From Caballeronia temeraria (GTDB taxonomy: Bacteria > Pseudomonadota > Gammaproteobacteria > Burkholderiales > Burkholderiaceae), in the NCBI RefSeq assembly GCF_001544795.2, contig NZ_FCOI02000012.1:165663-229662 (forward strand): a stretch of 64,000 nt of DNA. Reading direction: 5' to 3'. The notes under the pieces were generated by a model, which was given only the letters and a program-made list of their open reading frames with translations, was not told where the DNA came from and made no database searches. Position numbers and translations under genes: made by a program. This document shows positions 18,401 to 27,206 of the stretch, piece by piece; within the stretch, counting starts at the first letter, position 1; every line of letters starts with the position of its first letter.

Positions 18401-20749
18401 TTACGGCTGGGCGGCGGAGGCGGGCGCCGCATCGCTTGCGCTCGCATCGGGCGAGGGCAGGATCGGCGGCATCGTCGTGAAGACCGGCGGCTGCGGCGGT
18501 TCTTCGGTCACTTCGGCTACCGGCTCCGAAGGCGCGCGCTTCGCCCGCACCGGATGCTGCGCCGTCGTCTGAGCCGTTTTCGGCTTGGCCGGTTTCGGCG
18601 CTTTCGAGAACGTCTCGTCGAACCAGGTCGTGACGCTCGCGAGCATCGTCTGGAAGATGCCCGGCGTTTCCTGCGTGTCGAAGCGCGTGCGTGCATCGAT
18701 CAGATGCGAGCGCAGCGAACGCTGCATGAAATCGCCGACGATCGGCAGTGCGCTATGCGCGCCTTGTCCCCAGTAATCGCTGCGCAGCGTGACGCGGCTG
18801 TCGTTGAAGCCGACCCACGCGCCCGCGACAAGCTGCGGATGCATCAGGATGAACCAGCCGTCCGCGTTGTCCTGCGTCGTGCCGGTCTTGCCGGCCACGT
18901 CCGCGCGGATGCCGAAGCGCGTGCGGATCGTCGTGCCGGTGCCGCGATTGATGACGTCGCGCATCACGTCGACGAGCTTGCGGGTCGCATCGACGGACAG
19001 CGCACGCTCGGGCGCGCTCTCGAACTGCGCGAGGACCTCGCCGTCCTTGTTCTCGATGCGCGTGACGAGCAGCGGCTCTATATAACTACCGTCGTTCGCG
19101 ATGGTGCCGTACGCCGACACCATCTCCTTCAGCGTGACCGGGCTCGTGCCAAGCGCGAGCGACGGCACCACGTCGAGATGACTTTCGCGCACGCCCATGT
19201 CGCGTGCGAGGCGCGCCACGCGTCCTGGCCCGACCTGTTCCATCAGTTGCGCGGTGATGCGGTTCTTCGAATACGCGATGCCGTCGCGCAGGCTCACGGG
19301 ACGGCCCGACGGCGGCGAGTCGTCGGTCGGGCGCCAGATTTCGTCGCCGCGAATCGGAATTTCGACGGCCTGATCGACGAACGTGTCGGTCGGCTTCGCG
19401 CCGCGCTCGAATGCCGCGCCGTAGACGAAGGGCTTGAAGGTCGAGCCGGGCTGGCGGCGCGCCTGCGCGACGTGATCGAACGGGTCCTGCGTAAAGTCGC
19501 GGCTGCCGACCCACGCCTTAATCTGACTGTTGCGCGGATCGATCGCGAGGAAAGCGGCCTGCACGCGCGTCTTGTTCTCGCACAGCGCCTGCATGAACGC
19601 GCGGTCCGAGCCGAGTTTCTTCACGGCGTCGGCGTCACTTTCTCCGCTCGTGCGCAGCGCGCGATACGGGTCCGACTCGCGGATGAACGCATGCGCGAGA
19701 TCCGCGTTCGCATTCGCGCAGCCCGCGCGTCCGCCCCACGCCGCATTGGCGATCGATTGCAACTGATTGCCTTGCAGCGCGAGCGCGCTCGTCGCCATCG
19801 ACTGCAAGCGCGAATCGATGGTCGTGCGCACGACGAGACCATCGGAATAGATGTTGTAGTCGTTGTCGTCGGCCCAGCCGATCAGCCATTTGCGCAACTG
19901 CTGCGCGAAGTGCGGCGCGCGGCCTGGCTCTTCCGTCTGCCGTTCGAAGTCGATGCGCAGCGGACGTTTCATGAGCGCATCAAGCTTCGCCGCCGGCAAG
20001 TGGCCGAACTTCACCATCTGCCCGAGCACGATATTGCGCCGGTCGAGCGCGCGCTCCGGATTGATCACCGGGTTGTAGTAACTGTTGCCCTTCAACATGC
20101 CGATGAGCGTCGCGCTCTCGAGCACGTCGAGCTGGCCGGCGGATTTGTCGAAGTACGTGCGCGCGGCCATTTCGATGCCGTACGCGTTGTAGAGAAACGG
20201 CACCGTGTTCAGATAGGTTTCGAGGATCTCGTCCTTCGAATAGAGCGCCTCGATCTTGAACGCGGTGATCGCTTCCTTCAGCTTGCGCGTGATCGTCTGC
20301 GAGCGGCCGATTTCCTCGGGATACAGATTGCGCGCGAGCTGCTGCGTGAGCGTCGAGCCGCCTTGCCGGTCGCCCGAGAACGTATGCAGCGCCGCGCCCG
20401 CCGTGCGCCGGAAATCGATGCCGTGGTGCTGATAGAAACGCCGGTCTTCCGTCGCGATGAGCGCGTCGATCACTTGCGGCGATATCTGCCTGAGGCTCAC
20501 CCATTCGCGATGCGTCGGCTTGAATTCGGCGAGCAGCTTGCCGTCGGCGGAATAGATCTGCGCGGGCTGGTCGACCTTGGCCTTGCGGATATCGCGGATG
20601 CCGGGCGTGAACGGAATCAGCACCAGCACGTAGAGAAGAAAGAGCGCGGGCAACAGGAGCAGCGTGCGCGCACGCAGATGCGGACGCAGCCGCGACGCGA
20701 GGCGAGCCAGAATCGCCTTGGCCAGGGCTTTGAAATCGGACGCGGTCAC
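18401..20749 (-). CDS. Class A penicillin-binding protein (PBP1-type transglycosylase/transpeptidase)
   Basis: A bifunctional peptidoglycan synthase of 782 residues. A single N-terminal membrane helix (LLLPALFLLYVLVLIPFTPG) is followed by a GT51 transglycosylase domain (EDRRFYQHHGIDFRRTAGA, GGSTLTQQLARNLY, RKLKEAITAFKIE, KDEILETYLN). The penicillin-binding transpeptidase domain has the SxxK box in PGSTFKPF, SxN in SKNRIT and KTG in AGKTGTTQDNADGWF. A Pro/Ala/Lys-rich tail ends the protein. It would build and cross-link peptidoglycan in the periplasm. It stands alone rather than in a dcw or pilM context, so it may be an accessory copy. Assignment to 1A, 1B or 1C subclass is not certain. Confidence 0.93.
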   Translation of the reverse strand: MTASDFKALAKAILARLASRLRPHLRARTLLLLPALFLLYVLVLIPFTPGIRDIRKAKVDQPAQIYSADGKLLAEFKPTHREWVSLRQISPQVIDALIATEDRRFYQHHGIDFRRTAGAALHTFSGDRQGGSTLTQQLARNLYPEEIGRSQTITRKLKEAITAFKIEALYSKDEILETYLNTVPFLYNAYGIEMAARTYFDKSAGQLDVLESATLIGMLKGNSYYNPVINPERALDRRNIVLGQMVKFGHLPAAKLDALMKRPLRIDFERQTEEPGRAPHFAQQLRKWLIGWADDNDYNIYSDGLVVRTTIDSRLQSMATSALALQGNQLQSIANAAWGGRAGCANANADLAHAFIRESDPYRALRTSGESDADAVKKLGSDRAFMQALCENKTRVQAAFLAIDPRNSQIKAWVGSRDFTQDPFDHVAQARRQPGSTFKPFVYGAAFERGAKPTDTFVDQAVEIPIRGDEIWRPTDDSPPSGRPVSLRDGIAYSKNRITAQLMEQVGPGRVARLARDMGVRESHLDVVPSLALGTSPVTLKEMVSAYGTIANDGSYIEPLLVTRIENKDGEVLAQFESAPERALSVDATRKLVDVMRDVINRGTGTTIRTRFGIRADVAGKTGTTQDNADGWFILMHPQLVAGAWVGFNDSRVTLRSDYWGQGAHSALPIVGDFMQRSLRSHLIDARTRFDTQETPGIFQTMLASVTTWFDETFSKAPKPAKPKTAQTTAQHPVRAKRAPSEPVAEVTEEPPQPPVFTTMPPILPSPDASASDAAPASAAQP

Positions 20750-20832
20750 AACGAAACGGGCTGCCCAGACATGGAAAACCCTGAATCGTAGCGTAATTTT
20801 TCAGCAGGTCTTTTGCAAAAGTGTCTTTGACG

Positions 20833-21360
20833 CTACACCGCGCGCGTTCCCGCCGATTCGCCGATCGGAAACGCCGTCGTCGAGAGCACCTCGCGCAGCA
20901 CGACAAAAGTGCGGATCTGCCGCACGCCGGGCAGGTAGAGCAGCTTTTCGGCGTGCAAGCGGTTGAAGCTCTCGCTGTCGCGCGTGCGGATCAGCATGAA
21001 GAAGTCGAACTCGCCCGTGACGACGTGGCATTCCATGCAGCCGGGCACTTTCTGCGCGGCTTTTTCGAAGGCGTCGAAGGAGTCGGGCGTCGAGCGGTCG
21101 AGGATCACGCCGATTAGAACGAGCATGCCGGCATCGAGCGCTTTCGGATCGAGCAGCGCGACGGTCGCGCGGATGAGGCCCGCTTCGCGCAGCCGTTCGA
21201 CGCGGCGCAGGCACGCGGGCGGACTCAGATTGACCTTCTCCGCGAGCGCGACGTTCGAGATCGATGCATCGCGCTGCAACTGACGCAGGATCGCCCGATC
21301 GACGCGATCCGTCTGGACGCTTGCCGGATGCGGGTTTGGGGCGGGTGTGGTTTTTTTCAT
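20833..21360 (-). CDS. acdR: Lrp/AsnC-family regulator, probable AcdR
   Basis: A 175-residue Lrp/AsnC regulator. The N-terminal helix-turn-helix is at TDRVDRAILRQLQRDASISN and VALAEKVNLSPPACLRRVER, and the C-terminal RAM (effector) domain begins near GMLVLIGVILD. The open frame extends to 21447, but the ATG at 21360 gives a normal N terminus. It is divergent from the ACC deaminase gene, the classical acdR-acdS arrangement in proteobacteria, in which AcdR senses ACC/leucine and activates acdS. The function is inferred from this arrangement and family. Confidence 0.9.
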   Translation of the reverse strand: MKKTTPAPNPHPASVQTDRVDRAILRQLQRDASISNVALAEKVNLSPPACLRRVERLREAGLIRATVALLDPKALDAGMLVLIGVILDRSTPDSFDAFEKAAQKVPGCMECHVVTGEFDFFMLIRTRDSESFNRLHAEKLLYLPGVRQIRTFVVLREVLSTTAFPIGESAGTRAV

Positions 21361-21513
21361 TGCTTCAATGTACTTCGATGCGAAATAAAAGTCGGCCAAC
21401 GGGCGTTTGCATAAGAAAACGTTAGGCTGAAGCCAATTTTTTTGCAACCCGGCCGAACACGAGAATCTCTACGATTCCGTTCATGCAGTCCCACCATCAC
21501 GAGGATGCCGACC
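21361..21513. promoter_or_regulatory. Divergent acdR-acdS promoter region
   Basis: These 153 bases separate two divergent start codons. The centre is AT-rich (TTTGCATAAGAAAACG near 21409-21424 and a run of T near 21437). AcdR/Lrp, FNR and CRP sites are known in this position in other acdS loci. I could not pick out an unambiguous box here by eye. Confidence 0.6.
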
Positions 21514-22530
21514 ATGAACCTGCAACGTTTCCCGCGTTATCCGCTCACCTTCGGACCGACGCCCATCCAGCCGCTCAAGCGTCTTTCCGCGCATCTCGGC
21601 GGCAAGGTCGAGTTGTATGCGAAGCGCGAGGACTGCAACAGCGGCCTCGCGTTCGGCGGCAACAAGACGCGCAAGCTCGAATATCTGATTCCCGAGGCGA
21701 TCGCGGAAGGCTGCGACACGCTCGTGTCCATCGGCGGCGTGCAGTCGAACCAGACGCGCCAGGTTGCGGCGGTCGCGGCGCATCTCGGCATGAAGTGCGT
21801 GCTCGTGCAGGAAAACTGGGTCAATTACTCCGATGCCGTCTATGACCGCGTCGGCAATATCCAGATGTCGCGGATGATGGGCGCGGACGTGCGCCTCGTC
21901 GCCGATGGCTTCGATATCGGCATCCGCAAAAGCTGGCAGGACGCGATGGAAAGCGTGCGCGCGGCGGGCGGCAAGCCGTTTCCGGTTCCGGCGGGTTGCT
22001 CGGAGCATCCGCTGGGCGGTCTCGGTTTTGTCGGCTTCGCGGAGGAAGTGCGCGCGCAGGAAACGGAGCTGGGCTTCAAGTTCGATTACATCGTCGTGTG
22101 CTCGGTGACGGGCAGCACGCAGGCGGGCATGGTCGTCGGCTTCGCGGCGGATGGGCGGGCGCGGCGCGTGATCGGCATCGATGCATCGGCGAAAGCGGAG
22201 CAGACGCACGAGCAGATTCTGCGCATCGCGAAGCACACGGCTGAACTCGTCGATCTCGGGCAGGACATCACGCGCGATGACGTGATTCTCGATACGCGCT
22301 TCGGCGGTCCTGAATACGGCCTGCCGAACGAAGGCACGCTGGAGGCGATCCGTCTGTGCGCGCGGTTAGAAGGCGTGCTGACCGATCCTGTTTACGAAGG
22401 CAAGTCGATGGACGGCATGATCCAAATGGTGCGCAACGGCGAGTTTCCCGAAGGCTCGAAGGTGCTGTACGCGCATCTCGGCGGCGTGCCTGCGCTCAAT
22501 GCTTATAGCTATCTGTTTCGCAATGGTTGA
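21514..22530 (+). CDS. acdS: 1-aminocyclopropane-1-carboxylate deaminase
   Basis: Pyridoxal-phosphate enzyme that splits the ethylene precursor ACC to 2-oxobutyrate and ammonia, lowering plant ethylene. The protein is 338 residues, exactly the usual AcdS length. The diagnostic residues are all present at the standard numbering: Lys51 (PLP, in FGGNK), Tyr294 and Glu295 (DPVYEGKS) and Leu322 (AHLGG). These separate true ACC deaminases from D-cysteine desulfhydrases. The ATG at 21514 has GAGGA at 21502-21506, so the longer frame from 21442 is discarded. The gene is divergent from the Lrp-type regulator. It indicates a plant-associated lifestyle. Confidence 0.97.
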   Translation: MNLQRFPRYPLTFGPTPIQPLKRLSAHLGGKVELYAKREDCNSGLAFGGNKTRKLEYLIPEAIAEGCDTLVSIGGVQSNQTRQVAAVAAHLGMKCVLVQENWVNYSDAVYDRVGNIQMSRMMGADVRLVADGFDIGIRKSWQDAMESVRAAGGKPFPVPAGCSEHPLGGLGFVGFAEEVRAQETELGFKFDYIVVCSVTGSTQAGMVVGFAADGRARRVIGIDASAKAEQTHEQILRIAKHTAELVDLGQDITRDDVILDTRFGGPEYGLPNEGTLEAIRLCARLEGVLTDPVYEGKSMDGMIQMVRNGEFPEGSKVLYAHLGGVPALNAYSYLFRNG

Positions 22531-22540
22531 TGTTGGATCA

Positions 22541-22687
22541 TAAGAGGCAGAAATATGCCGATTAACGATCAATTTCCGAGTTAAGAGGCGAATTTGTGCC
22601 TGTCTATCGAAAACTAACTCGTTTTCATAAAAGATGGAAATATGCCTCTTAACCGCGATTTTTGCGGTTAAGAGGCAAGAAATTGCC
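22541..22687. promoter_or_regulatory. Four-copy palindromic operator array upstream of hipBA
   Basis: Four copies of a motif close to TTAAGAGGCA-N6-TGCC occupy the gap between acdS and hipB: 22541-22559 (forward), 22581-22600 (forward, one change), 22633-22652 (reverse) and 22668-22687 (forward). The outer halves GGCA and TGCC form a short palindrome with 6-base spacing, best in copies 1 and 4. HipB proteins bind multiple palindromic operators upstream of hipBA, so this is the likely autoregulatory site. The binding protein is inferred; the repetition itself is read from the sequence. Confidence 0.8.
22643..22677. repeat. Perfect 14-bp inverted repeat joining two operator copies
   Basis: TGCCTCTTAACCGC (22643-22656) and GCGGTTAAGAGGCA (22664-22677) are exact reverse complements with a 7-base loop. 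The repeat is formed by operator copies 3 and 4 facing each other. In RNA it would form a strong hairpin in the hipBA leader or downstream of acdS, but no T run follows it. It could allow two repressor dimers to bind cooperatively. Confidence 0.85.
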
Positions 22688-22789
22688 TTTAGGATTTTTC
22701 CTCTTTGTCGATCGGTTTATCATAGGAGACAAGTACAGGCATTTCACGTCGAAACCTTGCCACGAGGGCAAGTCATCGTTGGAGCAACC

Positions 22790-23158
22790 ATGAACGTCAA
22801 CCAGACGTTGGGTGAGATGGAAGCCGACTTGGGCGAGAAGCTCAAACGCCTCCGGCTCAACAAGAACTGGGACCAGAAAACGCTTGCCGAACGAGCGGGA
22901 GTGAGTGTGCGCGCCCTGCGCAATCTCGAGGCGGGTCAGGGGTCGACGGTCAAGACGCTTCTGAGCATCGTGCGTGCGCTCGGTCGCGAGTCATGGTTGC
23001 AAACGGTCGCGCCGGTCGCAACGATCAATCCGCTCACGATGACCACCCGCGCCTCGCAGCGTATTCGCGCAACGAGTCCCGCGGTCAAGCTCCGGGCGGC
23101 CGGGCGGACGCGCGCCGCTGCATCGAGGACCGATGACGAGAAGCCTGAGGACCGATAG
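22790..23158 (+). CDS. hipB: HipB-like antitoxin, XRE-family helix-turn-helix protein
   Basis: A 122-residue protein with an XRE/Cro HTH at about residues 13-70: LGEKLKRLRLNKNWDQKTLA, ERAGVSVRALRNLEAGQGST. A basic, Ala/Arg-rich tail follows (about residues 80-122). GGAG at 22781-22784 is five bases before the ATG, and the longer frame from 22634 is dismissed because it runs through the operators. It precedes hipA by 19 bases on the same strand. Family knowledge: HipB neutralises HipA and represses the operon by binding the upstream palindromes. Confidence 0.88.
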   Translation: MNVNQTLGEMEADLGEKLKRLRLNKNWDQKTLAERAGVSVRALRNLEAGQGSTVKTLLSIVRALGRESWLQTVAPVATINPLTMTTRASQRIRATSPAVKLRAAGRTRAAASRTDDEKPEDR

Positions 23159-23177
23159 CTCACCGGCAAGGGAACGC

Positions 23178-24542
23178 ATGGCCACGAAACAGCCCGCAAC
23201 GAAAAAATCAACATCGACGAAGACCGCGCCGAAGAAAGCGACGCAGAGGACGCGTCCTTTCCGGCACGTCGATCTGGTGGAAGTGCATTTGTGGAATCAG
23301 CACATCGGCTCGGTCGCGCTCGACCCGCAGTACGGCTTCTATGTGTTCGGCTATACCCCGGAATTTGCGGCCAACGGTATAGAGCCGTCGCCGTTGCAGA
23401 TGCCGGTGTCGGACGAAAGCTACATCTTCACGGACCTGCCGGAGGCGACCTACAAGCGGCTGCCCGCGATGTTGAGCGACGCGCTGCCGGACGATTTCGG
23501 CAATGCGCTGATCAATCGATACATGGCCGATCAAGGTATCGCCGCAAGGGATGTGACCGCGCTGGACCGGCTGGCCTATATGAGCAATCGTGCGATGGGA
23601 GCGCTGGTTTTCAAGCCCGCGCGCGGTCCGGCGACGCACAAACCCACCGCAATACAGCTTAGTTCGCTCGTCGAGCAAGCGCGCCGGGCGGTCAAGGGCG
23701 TCATGGATGACGATGTCCACTCGAACGCCGCGCTGCGCAGCATCATCGACGTGGGCACTTCCGCGGGCGGCGCGCGCGCCAAGGCAGTCATCGCGCTGAA
23801 TCCGGAAACCGGTGAAATCCGCTCCGGCCAGCTCGACGCGCCGGACGGCTTCGAGCATTGGCTGCTGAAGTTCGACGGAATGGGCGATGACCACGAACTG
23901 GGCGCGTCGCAGCATTACGGCCGTGTCGAGTATGCCTATCATTTAATGGCGCGCGCGGCAGGCATCAGCATGAGCGATTGCCGCCTGTTGCGAGAGAACG
24001 GACGCGCCCATTTCATGACGCGACGCTTCGACCGCGAGGGAAAGAGCGGGCGCAATCACATGCAGACACTATGCGCGATGGCGCATGTCGACTACAAGAC
24101 GAAGGGCACCAACTCGTATTCGCAGCTCTTCTCCGTCATGACGCAACTGAACCTGCCCTATGAAGCCATGGAGGAAGCATTCCGCCGCATGGTGTTCAAC
24201 GTGATGGGGCGCAACTGCGACGACCACACGAAAAACTTCTCGTTCCTGCTTCGCGAGGGAAGCGCAAGCTGGGAATTCGCGCCCGCCTATGACGTCACGT
24301 TTGCTCACAACCCGTCAGGCGAGTGGACGAGCCAGCATTTGATGTCGGTGAACGGGAAGTTCAGGGATTTCACGGTCGACGATCTGCTCGTGGAAGCGGA
24401 CCGCTTCAAGGTCGGCACGGCCAGGTCCGTCATCGACGAGGTGCGCATGGCGATCCGGAGATGGCCGGAGTTTGCCGATCAAGCCGATCTTCCAGAGGAC
24501 GAAATGGCTTTTCGTCAGAAGCAGCATCTGCTTCTCGACTGA
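23178..24542 (+). CDS. hipA: HipA-family serine/threonine kinase toxin
   Basis: A 454-residue HipA kinase. It has the N-terminal HipA domain (LVEVHLWNQHIGSVALD), the Gly-rich nucleotide loop (VGTSAGGARAKAVIALN), the catalytic block GRNCDDHTKNFSFLL and the metal-binding FAPAYDVTFA. HipA phosphorylates a translation factor such as glutamyl-tRNA synthetase and drives growth arrest and persistence in E. coli; the target here is unknown. The N terminus carries a Lys/Thr-rich extension (KQPATKKSTSTKTAPKKAT). The ATG at 23178 with AAGGGAA just upstream was chosen over one at 23133 that would overlap hipB. No disrupted motif is seen, so it should be active. Confidence 0.92.
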   Translation: MATKQPATKKSTSTKTAPKKATQRTRPFRHVDLVEVHLWNQHIGSVALDPQYGFYVFGYTPEFAANGIEPSPLQMPVSDESYIFTDLPEATYKRLPAMLSDALPDDFGNALINRYMADQGIAARDVTALDRLAYMSNRAMGALVFKPARGPATHKPTAIQLSSLVEQARRAVKGVMDDDVHSNAALRSIIDVGTSAGGARAKAVIALNPETGEIRSGQLDAPDGFEHWLLKFDGMGDDHELGASQHYGRVEYAYHLMARAAGISMSDCRLLRENGRAHFMTRRFDREGKSGRNHMQTLCAMAHVDYKTKGTNSYSQLFSVMTQLNLPYEAMEEAFRRMVFNVMGRNCDDHTKNFSFLLREGSASWEFAPAYDVTFAHNPSGEWTSQHLMSVNGKFRDFTVDDLLVEADRFKVGTARSVIDEVRMAIRRWPEFADQADLPEDEMAFRQKQHLLLD

Positions 24543-24560
24543 ACGGAAGAGTCCACGTCA

Positions 24561-25511
24561 TTACAAACCGGGCGATTTGCGCCCGCCGCGCTTCTTTCCC
24601 ACTTCCACCGGCACGAACGGCGCCCTGAACCGCTCGACCAGAAAATCGATGAACGCGCGCGCCCGCGCCGTCTGATTCCTCTGACTCGGATAGTAGACGA
24701 ACAGATCCGCCGACGGCAGCACCGTTTCCGGCAGCACGAGCCGCAGCCGCCCGCTCTGCACGTACTTCGCGAGATCCCATTCCGAGCGGATCAAAATGCC
24801 GTGGCCGTCGAGCGCCCAGCGCAACACGATATCGCCGTCATTGCTCGACAACGTCCCTTTCACCTTCAGCGCTTCGATGCTGTCGCCGCGCATGTACTTC
24901 CACACGCCATACGCGTCGTCGTTTTGCCGATGAATGATGCAGCGATGCCGCGCGAGATCCTCGATCTTTTCCGGCGTGCCGAAACGCTCCAGATATTTCG
25001 GCGATGCGCACAGAAACCGCCGATTGCTCATGATGCGACGCGCACTCAGCCGGCTGTCGGGCAGCTCGCCGAAACGTATCGCGAGATCGAACGCGCCTTC
25101 GACGAGATCGACCGGACGATCCGTCACTTCGAACTGGACTTCGACGGCGGGAAAGCGTTTCGCGAACTCCGACACGAGCGGCGCGATGGTCGTGCGTCCG
25201 AAGCCGAGCGTCGCGTTCACGCGCAACAGACCCTTCGGATCGGTGCGCGCGCCGGAGATCGCTTCTTCCATCTCGCGTACCTGGCCCGAAATCTGGAGCG
25301 CGTAACGCAGATACGTTTCGCCCTCGGGCGTGAGGCTCACGCTGCGCGTCGTGCGATTGACGAGCCGCGCGCCAAGTCTTTGCTCAATCAGCCCGAGCCG
25401 CTTCGTCGCGGCCGGCGGCGTGAGATCGAGCGCGCGCGCCGCGCCCGAGAGGCTCTTGAGCTTCGCGAGCAGGATAAAAAAATCGAAGTCGGAAGCGGCG
25501 TCGCTATTCAC
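24561..25511 (-). CDS. LysR-family regulator, divergent from D-tartrate dehydratase gene
   Basis: A 316-residue LysR regulator. The winged HTH lies at residues 9-65 (FDFFILLAKLKSLSGAARAL, DLTPPAATKRLGLIEQRLGA) and the effector-binding domain follows from about residue 95. It starts at a GTG (25511), only 89 bases from the divergent tarD start. A TTCAC-N5-GTGAA palindrome at 25507-25521, which contains a T-N11-A core, overlaps its own start codon and suggests autorepression. The arrangement implies control of tartrate use, with tartrate or a product as coinducer. This is inference from position. Confidence 0.88.
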   Translation of the reverse strand: MNSDAASDFDFFILLAKLKSLSGAARALDLTPPAATKRLGLIEQRLGARLVNRTTRSVSLTPEGETYLRYALQISGQVREMEEAISGARTDPKGLLRVNATLGFGRTTIAPLVSEFAKRFPAVEVQFEVTDRPVDLVEGAFDLAIRFGELPDSRLSARRIMSNRRFLCASPKYLERFGTPEKIEDLARHRCIIHRQNDDAYGVWKYMRGDSIEALKVKGTLSSNDGDIVLRWALDGHGILIRSEWDLAKYVQSGRLRLVLPETVLPSADLFVYYPSQRNQTARARAFIDFLVERFRAPFVPVEVGKKRGGRKSPGL

Positions 25512-25521
25512 TTTCGGTGAA
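25507..25521. promoter_or_regulatory. Candidate LysR operator between the LysR gene and tarD
   Basis: The palindrome TTCAC-TTTCG-GTGAA lies between the divergent genes and overlaps the LysR start codon. It fits the T-N11-A consensus of LysR sites. A related TTCAGTGAA lies at 25535-25543. Confidence 0.5.
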
Positions 25522-25600
25522 ATATGAAATGAAATTCAGTGAATTCTAACGCTCGCGGACGGGGCTATCCTAGTCTGGCCAACACACTGGAAGCGAAGAC

Positions 25601-26767
25601 ATGAGAATCGTTGAAATCCGCGAGAAGACCGTTCCGATCAGCTCGCCCATCCGCAATGCATATATCGACTTCAGCAAGATGACGATCAGCCTCGTCGCCG
25701 TGGTGACCGACGTCATCCGCGACGGCAAGCCTGTCATCGGCTACGGCTTCAACTCGAATGGCCGATACGGACAAGGCACGCTGATGCGCGAACGCTTCAT
25801 CCCGCGCGTGCTGGAAGCCGAGGCCGATACGCTCATCGACGAGCACGGCGACAATCTCGATCCGCACAAGATCTGGGCAGCGATGTTCAGGAACGAGAAG
25901 CCCGGCGGTCACGGCGAGCGTTCGGTCGCGATGGGCACCATCGACATGGCCGTGTGGGACGCGGTCGCGAAGATCGCGGGCAAGCCGCTGTTTCAGTTGC
26001 TCGCGGATCGCTATGGCAACGGCGAGCCGAATCGCAAGGTCTTCGTGTATGCCGCGGGCGGTTATTACTATCCGGGACAGGATCACGAAAAGCTGAAGGA
26101 CGAGATGCGCGGCTATCTCGATCGCGGTTATACGGTGGTGAAGAAGAAGATCGGCGGCGCGTCGCTCGATGAAGACCTGCGCCGTATCGATTCGATCCTG
26201 AGCGTGCTCGGCGACGGCCAGAAGCTCGCGGTCGATGCGAACGGCCGCTTCGATCTCGACACCGCGATCCGCTATGCAAAAGCGCTCTCGCAATACGATC
26301 TCTTCTGGTACGAGGAAGCGGGCGATCCGCTCGATTTCGAGTTGCAGGCGACCTTGCGCAACTATTACGACAAGCCGATGGCCACCGGCGAGAATCTGTT
26401 CTCGATGCAGGACGCGCGCAATCTGATCCGCCACGGCGGCATGCGCGCCGACCGCGACTGGCTCCAGTTCGATTGCGCGCTGAGTTACGGGCTTGTCGAA
26501 TATCTGCGCACGCTCGACATGCTGCATCAGCACGGCTGGTCGGCGAGCCGCTGCATTCCGCACGGCGGGCATCAGATGTCGTTGAATATCGCGGCGGGAC
26601 TCGGGCTGGGCGGGAATGAATCGTATCCGGATCTGTTTCAGCCGTATGGCGGCTTTCCGGATGGCGTGAAGGTGGAGAACGGCCATATCACGATGCCGGA
26701 TCTGCCCGGCATCGGATTCGAGGGAAAGGCGGATCTCATCGCAGAGATGCGGAAGATTGCCGGGTAA
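25601..26767 (+). CDS. tarD: D(-)-tartrate dehydratase (enolase superfamily, MR subgroup)
   Basis: A 388-residue member of the mandelate racemase subgroup of the enolase superfamily, predicted to dehydrate D-tartrate to oxaloacetate. Metal ligands are Asp212 (VDANGRF), Glu238 (WYEEAGDP) and Glu264 (ATGENLF). The general base Lys is in the KKK run at 181-183 and the acid His at 321 (PHGGHQ). From memory the whole protein aligns without gaps to the characterised Bradyrhizobium enzyme, including the NAYIDFSKMT and GNESYPDLFQPYGGFPDGV segments. A divergent LysR regulator lies immediately upstream. The specific substrate is well supported by this similarity, but I could not run an alignment. Confidence 0.9.
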   Translation: MRIVEIREKTVPISSPIRNAYIDFSKMTISLVAVVTDVIRDGKPVIGYGFNSNGRYGQGTLMRERFIPRVLEAEADTLIDEHGDNLDPHKIWAAMFRNEKPGGHGERSVAMGTIDMAVWDAVAKIAGKPLFQLLADRYGNGEPNRKVFVYAAGGYYYPGQDHEKLKDEMRGYLDRGYTVVKKKIGGASLDEDLRRIDSILSVLGDGQKLAVDANGRFDLDTAIRYAKALSQYDLFWYEEAGDPLDFELQATLRNYYDKPMATGENLFSMQDARNLIRHGGMRADRDWLQFDCALSYGLVEYLRTLDMLHQHGWSASRCIPHGGHQMSLNIAAGLGLGGNESYPDLFQPYGGFPDGVKVENGHITMPDLPGIGFEGKADLIAEMRKIAG

Positions 26768-26779
26768 GGTCTATCAGAA

Positions 26780-27100
26780 TCAGAGATAACTGCAAACGTA
26801 ATCGAGCGTTTCCACGACGTCGATATCGAAGCGGCTCTTGCCCGGCACCGAAAACGATTCGCCCGCGCCATACGTCTTCCATTCGTCGCTGCCGTCGAGG
26901 CGGATGCGGCATTGGCCGGCTTGCACTTCCATGAGCTCGGGCGCGTCGGTGCCGAAGTTGAGCGTGCCGGGCAGGATCACGCCGAGCGTCTTCTTCGTGC
27001 CGTCGGCGAAGAGAACGGTATGCGACACGCACTTGCCGTCGAAGTAGACGTTGGCGCGCTTGATGACGGAAACCTGGTCGAATTGCGTTGCAGCGGTCAT
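26780..27100 (-). CDS. ppnP: Pyrimidine/purine nucleoside phosphorylase (DUF1255 cupin)
   Basis: A 106-residue single-domain cupin of the PpnP (YaiE) family, which cleaves several nucleosides with phosphate. The family blocks DGTKKTLGVILPGTLNFGTD, APELMEVQAGQ and SFSVPGKSRFDIDV are clear. The ATG at 27100 has AAGGA upstream, and the in-frame extension to 27175 is dismissed. It is convergent with tarD and lies 106 bases downstream of the MFS carrier gene on the same strand. It is probably unrelated to tartrate use. Confidence 0.9.
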   Translation of the reverse strand: MTAATQFDQVSVIKRANVYFDGKCVSHTVLFADGTKKTLGVILPGTLNFGTDAPELMEVQAGQCRIRLDGSDEWKTYGAGESFSVPGKSRFDIDVVETLDYVCSYL

Positions 27101-27206
27101 GGTGGTGGTCCTTTCGTTGGTTGCGAGGAATGGTCCGCCATCATACAAAAAAAGACGATGCGGCCTTCTCCGCATCGCCCGACTCAGGCAAGCGCTGCCG
27201 GAAAAA

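Noticed and set aside
18554..20791. A 745-codon frame antisense to the penicillin-binding protein gene
   Set aside because: High-GC antisense frame with Arg-rich translation and no domain. The opposite strand encodes a clear class A penicillin-binding protein.
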